Shown here piece by piece: positions 1-6,907 of a stretch of 32,920 bases of DNA (its first letter is position 1; each line of letters begins with the position of its first letter). The stretch lies in contig NZ_QDIE01000020.1 in assembly GCF_003957255.1 (NCBI RefSeq), positions 1 to 32,920 of the forward strand. Direction: 5' to 3'. The notes under the pieces are model-generated. The model was not told the origin of the DNA. It saw only the letters and a list, made by a program, of their open reading frames with translations, and did no database searches. A program made the position numbers and the translations under genes. Source of the DNA: Actinotignum sanguinis. Its GTDB lineage: Bacteria; Actinomycetota; Actinomycetes; Actinomycetales; Actinomycetaceae.

Positions 1-1
1 C

Positions 2-229
2 CACCGTGGCTGGTCTGAGTCTCACCTGCTCACCGCCCTGGATTACTGGCTTTATTCCAGGTCGATCAACACGCAGCCGATGTCTGATTTCGTGTCAAAC
101 ACGATCCAACCAAGGAAGGAACCGGTTAGTACGCCTAGTGATAAGCCCGTCGAGATTGATACCCATATCGATACCGAACACCCCTGGGAAGACGGTCTAA
201 ACATCCGTAAAGGCCAGATCGGGGGCTAA
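2..229 (+). CDS. C-terminal end of an unrecognised protein (partial)
   Basis: An open frame enters from the left edge and runs for 75 codons to a TAA. The tail reads as a plausible soluble protein: an aromatic segment (LLTALDYWLYSRS) followed by a polar, Pro/Asp/Thr-rich end finishing HPWEDGLNIRKGQIGG. No start lies inside the window, so length and family cannot be judged, and I do not recognise it. Base composition is lower in GC than the neighbouring genes, and the next 450 bp are also AT-richer. That could mean a horizontally acquired segment or simply a weakly conserved gene. An overlapping frame opening with ATG at position 6 gives a Ser/Arg-rich product and looks like a shadow. Confidence 0.5.
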   Translation, partial: HRGWSESHLLTALDYWLYSRSINTQPMSDFVSNTIQPRKEPVSTPSDKPVEIDTHIDTEHPWEDGLNIRKGQIGG

Positions 230-676
230 CGACACGCCGCCATTAGACCCACTTTTTGTCTATTAACCCAAAAATCACAACCGTCGAGCCCGAAACTTTG
301 ATAGCTTGCGAAACCCTACCACTCCGCGGAAAATAAGAGGGGCGACGTTTGCACGCCGCCCCTCAACGGCAGGATCAAGCAACCCGCTCACCTCAGGTTG
401 AGTGATACACATGCCGTGGTGTGCTCACCGAAACGGTGGCACCGGTCTGTCAATGTAGCAACAAGTGAGTACTTGTATAAGTCTAAACGCATGCGCAACA
501 AAACTTGCGATTATAGCGCCACCAAACACCGTGCCATTACTCACATTTAATATTGATTAATTTAAACTCGGTACATTGGGGCCTCGTGGGACCCTCAGAA
601 GCACCTTATTCCACCAAAATCCCCCGGGCGAATCGTCAAGCTACGTGAGTGAATCTCCCTCAGTAACAGCCCCCGC
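230..676. other. Gene-poor, lower-GC intergenic stretch
   Basis: About 450 bp with no convincing reading frame on either strand. It is visibly AT-richer than the rest of the window, for example around 545-570. It contains a strong hairpin at 337-364 and two smaller inverted repeats: ACAAGT-GAGT-ACTTGT at 461-476 and CGCAA-CAAAAC-TTGCG at 494-509. The two small repeats could be operators or nothing. No tRNA cloverleaf was recognised. Confidence 0.5.
337..364 (-). terminator. Hairpin with T-rich tail on the minus strand
   Basis: The arms GAGGGGCGACGT and ACGCCGCCCCTC pair over 12 positions with one A-C mismatch around a TTGC loop. Read on the minus strand the stem is followed by TTATTTTCC, as expected of an intrinsic terminator for leftward transcripts. 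Read on the plus strand no T-run follows. The CYTH gene stops 313 bp to the right, so this would be a distant stop for its transcript. Confidence 0.45.
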
Positions 677-1375
677 TCAGGCTTCTTCGCCCTCGCGTTC
701 GCGCTGCTGGGGAGCGTGCAGATCCAAGAAATGCGGCCCGCGCGCATCTAGCTCCTCCATATAGGCCGCACCCCATTGCATCCACGGATCCTTGGAAAGA
801 TGGTCATTGGTGAAACGCAGATCGTCTGAAACCTCGGTGGCGCAAAAATCGGGAATTTTCAGATCCACCACCGGCGCACGCCGCTCCACCTCGGCGATGA
901 TGAGCCCCGCGTTTTGCCCGCCGAAAGCATCGAATTCCCAGCCGTCCTCATCGAGCCACAGGGAAAAACGATTCTTGAGGACCAGATCCACCGAGCGCCG
1001 CAGAATCTGCACGGCCACATCGGTATCAATTTCCATTTCTTTTTCGTACCGCTCCGCGCTCACCACCGGGGATTTCACCGCCACCGAGGCACTCGCCGGG
1101 CATCCCGCCCCCAGCATCCGCGCGAGCGCACGGCGTTCGTAACCACCGCGGAAGTCGGCGGCGTCGTCGAACTCATCAAAAGGCACGAACGCATCGGGGA
1201 AACGTACCCGCACCCGCACCGCGTAACCGTCCTGCGCGAAGGTATAAGCCTGGATGATGACCTGGGTGGAGGCGTGCTCAGCGACGTCATCGGGGAGCTC
1301 GCGCACCAGGAATTTGCGCTCGAATTCGAAATCGGCGTCCGCATCGACGCCGGGGCCGTGGCCGGGTTCCATCAT
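677..1375 (-). CDS. CYTH domain protein
   Basis: 232-residue protein of the CYTH (CyaB/thiamine triphosphatase) superfamily, which hydrolyses or binds polyphosphorylated ligands inside a beta-barrel tunnel using a metal. The signature ExExK is clear near the N-terminus (EFERK, E17, E19, K21). Alternating charged strands follow (YAVRVRVR, VAVKSP, EKEMEID, LVLKNRFSLW, LIIAEVERR), typical of the barrel. The substrate cannot be told from sequence. The frame is open further upstream, but the start is placed at the ATG at 1375 because TACGAT ends exactly 6 nt before it (leaderless arrangement) and because it avoids overlap with ilvA. The ATG at 1423 is an alternative. It is divergent from ilvA. Confidence 0.8.
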   Translation of the reverse strand: MMEPGHGPGVDADADFEFERKFLVRELPDDVAEHASTQVIIQAYTFAQDGYAVRVRVRFPDAFVPFDEFDDAADFRGGYERRALARMLGAGCPASASVAVKSPVVSAERYEKEMEIDTDVAVQILRRSVDLVLKNRFSLWLDEDGWEFDAFGGQNAGLIIAEVERRAPVVDLKIPDFCATEVSDDLRFTNDHLSKDPWMQWGAAYMEELDARGPHFLDLHAPQQREREGEEA

Positions 1376-1381
1376 GATTCC

Positions 1382-1387
1382 ATCGTA
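1382..1387 (-). promoter_or_regulatory. -10-like TACGAT for a leaderless CYTH start
   Basis: TACGAT on the minus strand is followed by 6 nt and then the ATG at 1375, so transcription would begin at or next to the start codon. No Shine-Dalgarno sequence is present and no clear -35 box is visible. Confidence 0.4.
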
Positions 1388-1439
1388 GACGCGCGCACCC
1401 ACGTGGTGAAACAGCCACGCCATCACACCCGCATCCCGG

Positions 1440-1445
1440 CACAAT
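1440..1445 (+). promoter_or_regulatory. -10-like CACAAT in front of ilvA
   Basis: CACAAT ends 6 nt before the ilvA ATG. The AGGAG inside that spacer lies only 1-2 nt from the ATG, too close to act as a ribosome binding site, so a leaderless mRNA is the simpler reading. Confidence 0.45.
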
Positions 1446-1451
1446 AGGAGA

Positions 1452-2753
1452 ATGACTGAATTACCTTCGCCCGAGCTCATCGCCGCAGCCGCCCGCACCC
1501 TCGCGGGCACCGTGCGCCGCACCCCGCTGCAGCTATCCGAGCGCCTCTCCGCTGCCCTTGGCCGCCCCGTTTACCTCAAACGCGAAGATACGCAGGTCGG
1601 GCGCAGCTATAAAGTCCGCGGGGCCTACAACGCGATTCACGCGCTCGGGGAGAAGGAACGCGCCGCCGGAGTGGTGTGCGCTTCGGCCGGCAACCACGCG
1701 CAGGGCGTGGCCTATGCCTGCAACCACCTGCGGATTCACGGCAAAATTTTCCTGCCCGCCACCACCCCGCGCCAGAAACGCGAACGCATCCGCGATATCG
1801 GCGGCGCGTGGGTGGAACAGATTATCGGCGGACCTACGTTCGACGCCGCAGCCGGCGCCGCCCTGGCTTACGCCTCTGCGCACGGCGCGACCTTCGTGCA
1901 TCCTTTTGACGCCGCCCCGATTATCGCCGGGCAGGGCACCGTCATCGCCGAAGCTTTTGAACAGTGCGTGGAGCAAAGCGGGCTGGAACCCGAAGCGATC
2001 CTGGTGCCGGTGGGCGGCGGCGGGCTGCTAGCCGGCACCGCGATCTGGGTGAAAGACGCCCACCCGAACACCCGCGTCATCGGGGTGGAACCCACCGGCG
2101 CCGCCTCCATGCAGGCAGCGCTGGCCGCCGGCGGGCCGGTCACCCTGGAATCCGTTGATAATTTCGCGGACGGCACCGCGGTGGCCCGCGTGGGTGACCT
2201 CACCTACGCCGCGGCGCGCGACCTGGTGGACGGCTTTATCACCGTGCCCGAAGGGGCACTATGCACCGAAATGCTTGAGCTCTACCAGGTAGACGGGATC
2301 ATTGCCGAACCTTCCGGCGCGCTCGCCCCGGCCGCGGTGGGCCGCCTGCGGGAGCTAGGGGAACTGGGAGAACTCGGGAACAAACCCGATACCGCCACCC
2401 ACCCCCGCCCGCTCATCGCGGTGATTTCCGGCGGGAATAACGACGTTTCCCGCTACGCCGATATTTTGGAACGCTCAATGGTCTACGAAGGACTGCGCCA
2501 CTACTTCCTCGTGACCTTCGCGCAGAAACCCGGGGCGCTCAAGGAATTCCTCGACCGCGTGCTCGTGGCCGACGAAGACATCGTGTACTTCGAATACACG
2601 AAGAAAACCAACCGCGAAACCGGACCGGCGCTGGTCGGCATCGATATCCAACACCCGGAAAACCTCGCTGACCTGCTGGATCGCATGGATCGCTCCGGGA
2701 TTGATATTCACAAGGTCGAACCCGGTTCACCCGAATTCCGCTTCTTTATCTAA
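1452..2753 (+). CDS. ilvA: Threonine ammonia-lyase (threonine deaminase)
   Basis: 433-residue PLP enzyme converting threonine to 2-oxobutanoate and ammonia, the first committed step to isoleucine. The PLP lysine is K54 in GRSYKVRGA. The substrate/cofactor loop SAGNHAQGVA spans residues 78-87 and the glycine-rich phosphate loop VGGGGLLAG residues 187-195. After about residue 345 a single ACT-like regulatory domain follows (LRHYFLVTFAQKPGALKEF), ending EPGSPEFRFFI. One regulatory domain and this length fit the short biosynthetic form known in Corynebacterium rather than the two-ACT E. coli type. A low-complexity insert, LRELGELGELG, precedes the regulatory domain. The gene stands alone, with no other ilv genes in the window, and is probably feedback-inhibited by isoleucine. 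Confidence 0.95.
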   Translation: MTELPSPELIAAAARTLAGTVRRTPLQLSERLSAALGRPVYLKREDTQVGRSYKVRGAYNAIHALGEKERAAGVVCASAGNHAQGVAYACNHLRIHGKIFLPATTPRQKRERIRDIGGAWVEQIIGGPTFDAAAGAALAYASAHGATFVHPFDAAPIIAGQGTVIAEAFEQCVEQSGLEPEAILVPVGGGGLLAGTAIWVKDAHPNTRVIGVEPTGAASMQAALAAGGPVTLESVDNFADGTAVARVGDLTYAAARDLVDGFITVPEGALCTEMLELYQVDGIIAEPSGALAPAAVGRLRELGELGELGNKPDTATHPRPLIAVISGGNNDVSRYADILERSMVYEGLRHYFLVTFAQKPGALKEFLDRVLVADEDIVYFEYTKKTNRETGPALVGIDIQHPENLADLLDRMDRSGIDIHKVEPGSPEFRFFI

Positions 2754-2763
2754 GGCAGCGTTG

Positions 2764-2791
2764 CGTGGCCGGCGTGGCCGGCGTGGCCGGC
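2764..2791. repeat. Short GGCGTGGCC-type tandem repeat
   Basis: Three near-perfect 9-bp units (CGTGGCCGG) follow the ilvA stop. They may be slippage-prone. No terminator-like hairpin with a T-run was found in this gap. Confidence 0.5.
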
Positions 2792-2892
2792 TCGTCCGGC
2801 GCGCGGTGTACAGCCCGACGAGCCTGCACCGCCGGGCTGCGCGCGGGCCGGAGCTGCGTCGTCGTGCTTAAAAGCCCCGCGCAAGAAGCGGG

Positions 2893-2898
2893 TACAAT
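2893..2898 (+). promoter_or_regulatory. -10 box TACAAT upstream of the acyltransferase
   Basis: TACAAT at this position predicts a start site near 2905 and a leader of about 29 nt. The leader contains GAAAGGA shortly before the ATG at 2934, a usable ribosome binding site. The gene therefore seems to be transcribed separately from ilvA. No clear -35 box. Confidence 0.4.
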
Positions 2899-2933
2899 AC
2901 CGGCCAGACGCCACCCTCCGCGAAAGGACCCCC

Positions 2934-3608
2934 ATGGCATTCCGTAGCGCCGCCGCGCGTATTTTCCGCGCCTGCTCCCGCTGGACCTTCAAGCACGAAC
3001 CCCTCGCGCCGAAAACGATCCTCATTGGCGCCCCGCATTCCTCCAATTGGGACGGCATCTACGATATTGTCGCGTTTTGGAGCTACGGGCGCTCCATGAA
3101 ATTCCTGGTCAAAAATTCGCTCGTGCAGGCCCCAATCCTGGGGGCGGTGGTGCGCGCCGTCGGCGGAATTTCCGTGGATCGCAACCATCCCAGCGGAATC
3201 GTGGGCTCACTGCTCGACCAGGCCGAACGCAGCGAAGAATTCTGCGTGGCGCTCGCCCCGGAAGGCACCCGGCGGGACGTTGAGTATTGGAAATCCGGTT
3301 TTTACCGCATGGGCCTGGCCGGCCGCCTGCCCATCACCCTCGGCTTCATCGATTCGCGCACCAAAACGTACGGGTGGTGGAAGCATCTGTATCTTTCCGG
3401 CGACGTCGAGGCGGATATGGATATCCTGCGCGAGTTTTACCGCGATTTCGTGGGGAAGAACGGCTCGAAACGCTCGCTGCCGCGCTTGCGCGCTGAGGAC
3501 GACGCCGCCGCGCGCGCCCACCTCCTCGACGGAATCGACCTGGAAGAGGCGCGCGCTTTTGCGATTCGGATGAATCGGGAAACCGGCGGGGTGGGGATTA
3601 CCGAGTAG
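2934..3608 (+). CDS. PlsC-like 1-acylglycerol-3-phosphate acyltransferase family protein
   Basis: 224-residue member of the lysophospholipid acyltransferase (PlsC/LPLAT) family, which moves acyl groups to lysophosphatidate or related acceptors at the inner membrane face. The catalytic HX4D motif is HSSNWD (H35, D40) and the acyl-acceptor motif is EGTR at 110-113. The protein is shorter than classical PlsC and has no clear N-terminal membrane helix. This compact form, with GAPHSSNWDG and APEGTRRDVEYWKSGFYR, is a known subgroup of uncertain acceptor. ATG 2934 has an AAGGA-type ribosome binding site. Nothing in the neighbourhood says which lipid it makes. Confidence 0.82.
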   Translation: MAFRSAAARIFRACSRWTFKHEPLAPKTILIGAPHSSNWDGIYDIVAFWSYGRSMKFLVKNSLVQAPILGAVVRAVGGISVDRNHPSGIVGSLLDQAERSEEFCVALAPEGTRRDVEYWKSGFYRMGLAGRLPITLGFIDSRTKTYGWWKHLYLSGDVEADMDILREFYRDFVGKNGSKRSLPRLRAEDDAAARAHLLDGIDLEEARAFAIRMNRETGGVGITE

Positions 3609-3636
3609 CGTCCCGCTCCGCTGAGCGATCCCGCTT

Positions 3637-5004
3637 CTAGGGCTCCCGGTGCACTGCGTCAAGTAGCGCGCTGATCACGGTATGCGGATCGCGGCCCAGC
3701 GCATCGTGCTGGTAATCATCGCTGATCAGCGCGGTGAGGCCCCGAATGCGCCCGGCCGTTTCCAACGAAAGTTCGGCCGGCACGTACATATCCTGACGGA
3801 AAATCCACGCGGCCACCGGAACCTGGTTACCCCCCAGCACATCCGGGCGGTACAGATCATGCCAGGACGTACGGAAGGCCAGCTCATTAGCCGCCCCGCG
3901 CAGCGGGAGGAGCGCGGGATCCTGCTCGAACTGCCAGGGGAACACACTTTCCCCGGAGAACCGGAAACCGCGGCCTTCCTTACGTAGATCCGTTTCACCC
4001 ACCCCACCCATCGCGAGCGCGGGGATGGCAAATTCGGGGAATTCCCCGCGGATCCGGTGCGCGGCCCAGGCCAGCGGCCCGGTGCCCGATTGCGCGTAAA
4101 TCGCTTCTTGGAGCGCGAAATAGAGCGGGGCATGGGCAGCCGAAACCGCTTCACCCACCCGCTGCAAGAAGCTGGGCCGCAGCCGGCGTTGCCCGCGGAA
4201 AGACCACACCGGGTCCTCGAGCAGGTAGTGGAGCTGCTCGAATCCGTAGGTGAAGCCGAGGCGCTGGCCGAGCTGGCGGAAACGCGCCGGGGTGAGGCGC
4301 TCCCCGGTGGGTAAAATTTCTTCCACGTCCGCCAGGTGGGTGGTGATATACCAGGCGGTACCTTCATCATCGGGATAACGCTCGAAATAGGCCCGGTTCC
4401 GGGCAGCTAGGCGCGGGAACGTCTGCCGGTACACGGCCTGCGGTCCCTCATCCAGGCTGGGCAGCCCTCCGGTAATCATGACCTCGCGCAACCCTGCGGG
4501 CGCGTGGGATAGGTACGAAACCGCGGCGAAACCTCCGAAACTTTGCCCCAGCACGCTCCACGGTTCCTCGCCTTGGAGGTGGCGGCGCAGGTGTTCGGCG
4601 TCGTTCACAATAGAATCCTGGCGGAAACAGGACAGCAGCGCGGCCTGAGCGGCGGGGCTGCCGGCCGCGGTGATGGTGAGTGAATCGAGCGGATACGAAT
4701 TGCCGGTGCCGCGTTCGTCTAGCAGGACGAGGCGATAGTGGTTGAGTAGCAGGTCCTGCCAGCCGCTCAGCCCCGCGGGGCGCGGTGCCGCGTGACCCGG
4801 CCCGCCTTCCAGATATACCAATCGCGGCGCATCCTCGCGGCCGGCCCGCACGATTTCCCGCGCAAACACCGTGATAGTAGCGGGAACATGGGCGATATTT
4901 TCATCCGGGGGCAGCTCGGTGAACGCACCAAAGTAATCAAGGGGCACCTGGATGCGGTGCTCGATGACTGTGTAGCCCTGAAAACGATAGGTAACCGCGC
5001 TCAT
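3637..5004 (-). CDS. pip: Proline iminopeptidase-type alpha/beta hydrolase
   Basis: 455-residue alpha/beta-hydrolase of peptidase family S33, expected to release N-terminal proline or other residues from peptides in the cytoplasm. The oxyanion-hole motif GGPG is at 67-70, the DERGTG segment typical of S33 follows at 96-101, and the nucleophile elbow is GQSFGG (S155). A late His in DDYQHDA probably completes the triad. The length and cap region resemble the larger actinobacterial iminopeptidases. The frame is open to 5088, but ATG 5004 is chosen because TAATCT ends 7 nt upstream and the protein then begins at the conserved region. It is convergent with the acyltransferase (28-bp gap). The gene symbol reflects the family; the substrate is inferred. 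Confidence 0.83.
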   Translation of the reverse strand: MSAVTYRFQGYTVIEHRIQVPLDYFGAFTELPPDENIAHVPATITVFAREIVRAGREDAPRLVYLEGGPGHAAPRPAGLSGWQDLLLNHYRLVLLDERGTGNSYPLDSLTITAAGSPAAQAALLSCFRQDSIVNDAEHLRRHLQGEEPWSVLGQSFGGFAAVSYLSHAPAGLREVMITGGLPSLDEGPQAVYRQTFPRLAARNRAYFERYPDDEGTAWYITTHLADVEEILPTGERLTPARFRQLGQRLGFTYGFEQLHYLLEDPVWSFRGQRRLRPSFLQRVGEAVSAAHAPLYFALQEAIYAQSGTGPLAWAAHRIRGEFPEFAIPALAMGGVGETDLRKEGRGFRFSGESVFPWQFEQDPALLPLRGAANELAFRTSWHDLYRPDVLGGNQVPVAAWIFRQDMYVPAELSLETAGRIRGLTALISDDYQHDALGRDPHTVISALLDAVHREP

Positions 5005-5011
5005 ACCGTGA

Positions 5012-5017
5012 AGATTA
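5012..5017 (-). promoter_or_regulatory. -10-like TAATCT for a leaderless start
   Basis: On the minus strand TAATCT is followed by 7 nt and the ATG at 5004, with no ribosome binding site between them. It is divergent from the promoter at 5084. Confidence 0.45.
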
Positions 5018-5083
5018 CCCGAGCGACGGCCCGATCTCGCCGGCTGTACGGTAGCTCTCATTTCTGCGGTGCCGCGATCCGGG

Positions 5084-5089
5084 CACAAT
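5084..5089 (+). promoter_or_regulatory. -10-like CACAAT upstream of the small coiled-coil gene
   Basis: The same hexamer, CACAAT, lies before ilvA and the HD gene. Here a leader of about 47 nt with a strong GAGGAGG follows, so this gene is leadered. Confidence 0.35.
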
Positions 5090-5142
5090 GGAATAATAAA
5101 TACGTACAGTTAATGCGAAAGCGGCACGTTCGAGGAGGAACC

Positions 5143-5397
5143 GTGGGTAAGTGGTTTGATCAGGCTGCGGAAATTGAACGCTTGCAGAAAGAAAACAAAC
5201 GCTTGCACGCGGTTATTGCGCAGTTACGGGCGCAGCTGGGAACGGTTTCGGGCGACGACGCCGCAGCAGACTACGGGGTCCGTGCCGAGGAACGCGCTTT
5301 GGCCGCCAGCGGGCGCAACGTTGAGGCCATCAAAGCCTACCGGGAACGTACCGGCGCGGATCTAGTCACCGCCAAAAATGCCATTGATTCGCTCTGA
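5143..5397 (+). CDS. Small coiled-coil protein with a ribosomal L7/L12 C-terminal-like motif
   Basis: 84-residue protein. Residues about 6-33 form a heptad-like coiled coil (AAEIERLQKENKRLHAVIAQL). After a short linker the C-terminal half (RALAASGRNVEAIKAYRE, then TGADLVTAKNAID) resembles the helical hairpin of the bL12 C-terminal domain, the surface that recruits translation GTPases. Short proteins joining a coiled coil to this motif occur in actinobacteria without an assigned function. The start is GTG 5143 with AGGAGG 4 nt upstream; an in-frame ATG at 5113 would add ten basic residues. Followed by an imperfect hairpin at 5398-5426. Confidence 0.72.
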   Translation: MGKWFDQAAEIERLQKENKRLHAVIAQLRAQLGTVSGDDAAADYGVRAEERALAASGRNVEAIKAYRERTGADLVTAKNAIDSL

Positions 5398-5426
5398 CTC
5401 GGGAGTGAAGCACCCGGGTGCCCGAG
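5398..5426 (+). terminator. Possible terminator hairpin
   Basis: CTCGGG pairs with CCCGAG around a loop that itself contains the palindrome CACCCGGGTG. Only a weak T-rich tail (GGTTTCTC) follows, directly after the TGA of the small coiled-coil gene. Confidence 0.3.
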
Positions 5427-5440
5427 CGGTTTCTCGGTAG

Positions 5441-5572
5441 CTATCAAGCTACTCTCACATCTACTCTAACGTACTCTAACATCCGGCGCGAGAGTAGAAA
5501 TCCGCGCCATAGCAACGTTTTCTCGGGGTCACCCGGAGCTACTCTAAAGCTACTCTAACAATGTTAGAGTAG
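5441..5572. repeat. 132-bp direct repeat, copy 1
   Basis: Identical in length and 127/132 positions to copy 2 at 6721-6852, with five substitutions and no indel. Inside are seven TACTCT or AGAGTA elements: forward at 5450, 5462, 5472, 5540 and 5551; reverse at 5491 and 5566. The last two lie in a perfect 23-bp palindrome (5550-5572) made of CTACTCTAACA, a central A and its inverse. The arrangement looks like a cluster of operators or iterons. It sits directly in front of the AlbA_2-family remnant, where a promoter/operator for that gene would be expected. No target-site duplication or transposase is visible. Confidence 0.9.
5550..5572. promoter_or_regulatory. 23-bp palindromic operator candidate
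   Basis: Arms CTACTCTAACA and TGTTAGAGTAG are perfect inverse complements around one central A. It ends 5 bp before the ATG of the N-terminal remnant (5577). A second identical copy lies at 6830-6852. A dimeric winged-helix protein, possibly the one encoded here, would be a natural ligand (inference). Confidence 0.6.
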
Positions 5573-5576
5573 ATGC

Positions 5577-5672
5577 ATGCTACAGCGTAGCGTGGAAAGC
5601 CTTCTCACTCTTCCGGTTCATGAAGCCGTGGACGAACTTCTTCGCCTGCCAGAAGATCAGTGGAATGAATGA
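5577..5672 (+). pseudogene. N-terminal fragment of an AlbA_2-family gene
   Basis: A 31-codon frame from ATG 5577 to TGA 5670. It encodes the typical opening of actinobacterial AlbA_2 (Schlafen-like) ATP-binding regulators: a VESLLTLPVHEAVDELL helix followed by LPEDQW, which in full-length relatives leads straight into the DRK/FK strand of the AlbA_2 domain. Here the frame stops two codons after QW. The rest of the protein continues in another frame from 5665, and the AlbA_2 core (about 110 residues by my memory of the family) is missing. The stop of this fragment and the next start overlap in ATGAATGA, so translational coupling is possible. Confidence 0.7.
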
Positions 5673-6726
5673 AACTAACAAGGGCGATTGTTTCCAGCGG
5701 ATCGGGGATGAAACGCGCAAACTCACTTTCCGGCAACGTCAAGAACTTGAGTGGGATCGCGGCTTTGTTGGCTTTGATGGAGCTCCCGTCCCCGGCGGTC
5801 AGCTGGATGATCTCAACCGGGAACAACTGGAAGCGTACCGCGCCCTACTCAGCTCTTCTTCGGGAAGCAATGCGCTACGCGCCCGCGACCTCATTGATCG
5901 CGATGGCCAACTGCGAGTAGCTGGGTATCTCCTCTTCGCAAAAAATCCGCAGCAGGTTTTTCCGAACGCCTACGTACGGGTGGTCAAGTATTCCGATAAT
6001 GAGCGCGGTGCCGGGCGTTTCCAAAACGTAGAAACCGGGAAAGACATTCGCATAGGCGGCCCCCTCCCGCAGCAAATTACGGAAGCCAGCCGCATTATTG
6101 AAGAGTTTTTGCCCGGGCATCGCCGGCTCACGGATGCGGGTATTTTTGCTAACGTGCCGATTATTCCGCGGGAGGCGTGGCTTGAGGGCCTGGTCAACGC
6201 CGTCGTCCACCGTTCCTACGGCATTGCCGGCGATCACATTCGAGTGGAGATTTTCCCCAACCGGATAGAGTTCACCAGCCCCGGGCGTTTTCCCGGTCTC
6301 GTAGATATTTCCCATCCGGAAAGAATTGGGCGCAATGCCCGAAATCCGCGTATCGCCAGAGTTTTCTTCGATATGGGCATTACTCAGGAACTGGGCGAAG
6401 GCATTCGGCGCATTTTCGAAGAGACGCGCCGGGCCGGACTGGCCGAACCGCTGTACGTGCAATTGCCCGAGGCCGTGCGCCTCACCCTCCTCGCCAGCAA
6501 CGCTATTCCGGAAGAAATCATGCGGCAGATCGGACCGAGCGGCCGCGCGATTCTGGACGCCCTGCGCCTGGCCCAACAGCCGCTGGGAACCGGGCAGATC
6601 ACCGAGCTTGTGGAGCTTGCCCGACCCACCGTGCTCCGCCATCTCAATATGCTGCGCGATGCTGGCGTGATCCGCTGGAATGGTAAATCCCCGCGCGATC
6701 CTCGCGCCACTTGGGAGTTGCTATAA
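5665..6726 (+). CDS. AlbA_2-family ATP-binding/winged-helix protein lacking its AlbA_2 domain (probably broken)
   Basis: 353-residue remainder of a COG2865-type protein. It begins NETNKGDCFQRIGDE, which in intact relatives follows the AlbA_2 domain. The C-terminal ATP-binding/HATPase-like region is present (LEGLVNAVVHRSYGIAGDHI, EFTSPGRFPG, GRNARNPRIARVFFDMG). A winged helix ends the protein (GTGQITELVELARPTVLRHL). Intact family members are thought to be transcription regulators or RecG-related helicase-like proteins of uncertain role. The frame is open back to ATG 5620, but residues before 5665 match nothing in the family because the true N-terminus lies in another frame (5577-5672). The last codons (TTG CTA TAA) run into repeat copy 2. 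It could be a decaying gene or a reduced DNA-binding protein. Confidence 0.7.
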   Translation: MNETNKGDCFQRIGDETRKLTFRQRQELEWDRGFVGFDGAPVPGGQLDDLNREQLEAYRALLSSSSGSNALRARDLIDRDGQLRVAGYLLFAKNPQQVFPNAYVRVVKYSDNERGAGRFQNVETGKDIRIGGPLPQQITEASRIIEEFLPGHRRLTDAGIFANVPIIPREAWLEGLVNAVVHRSYGIAGDHIRVEIFPNRIEFTSPGRFPGLVDISHPERIGRNARNPRIARVFFDMGITQELGEGIRRIFEETRRAGLAEPLYVQLPEAVRLTLLASNAIPEEIMRQIGPSGRAILDALRLAQQPLGTGQITELVELARPTVLRHLNMLRDAGVIRWNGKSPRDPRATWELL

Positions 6727-6852
6727 AGCTATTCTCACATCTACTCTAACGTACTCTAACATCCGGCTTGAGAGTAGAAATCCGCGCCATAGCAACGTTT
6801 TCTCGGGGTCGCCCGGAGCTACTCTAAAGCTACTCTAACAATGTTAGAGTAG
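6721..6852. repeat. 132-bp direct repeat, copy 2
   Basis: Second copy of the repeat at 5441-5572, in the same orientation and 1280 bp to the right. It overlaps the stop codon of the AlbA_2-family gene. It retains six TACTCT-type elements (the first is changed to TATTCT) and the 23-bp palindrome at 6830-6852, and lies just upstream of the aldo/keto reductase promoter. Two copies around one gene suggest a former tandem duplication or a cassette able to recombine out. Confidence 0.9.
6830..6852. promoter_or_regulatory. 23-bp palindromic operator candidate, second copy
   Basis: Identical to 5550-5572. It lies 43 bp upstream of the -10-like hexamer of the aldo/keto reductase gene, so a protein bound here could affect that promoter. 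Confidence 0.5.
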
Positions 6853-6895
6853 CCGGCCGGGTGCCGGAGTGCCGCTGCGCCGTCGTACCTTCTGC

Positions 6896-6901
6896 AAGAA
6901 T
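6896..6901 (+). promoter_or_regulatory. -10-like AAGAAT for a leaderless aldo/keto reductase start
   Basis: AAGAAT ends 6 nt before ATG 6908, with no ribosome binding site between. It is the same spacing as for ilvA, the CYTH gene and the HD gene. Confidence 0.4.
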
Positions 6902-6907
6902 AGAACC

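Noticed and set aside
421-510. tRNA-like or small RNA gene in the left intergenic region
   Set aside because: Only short inverted repeats are present; no cloverleaf or conserved T-loop was found.
5441-6852. Insertion sequence or composite transposon
   Set aside because: No transposase, no terminal inverted repeats at the outer ends and no target-site duplication; the two copies are direct repeats.
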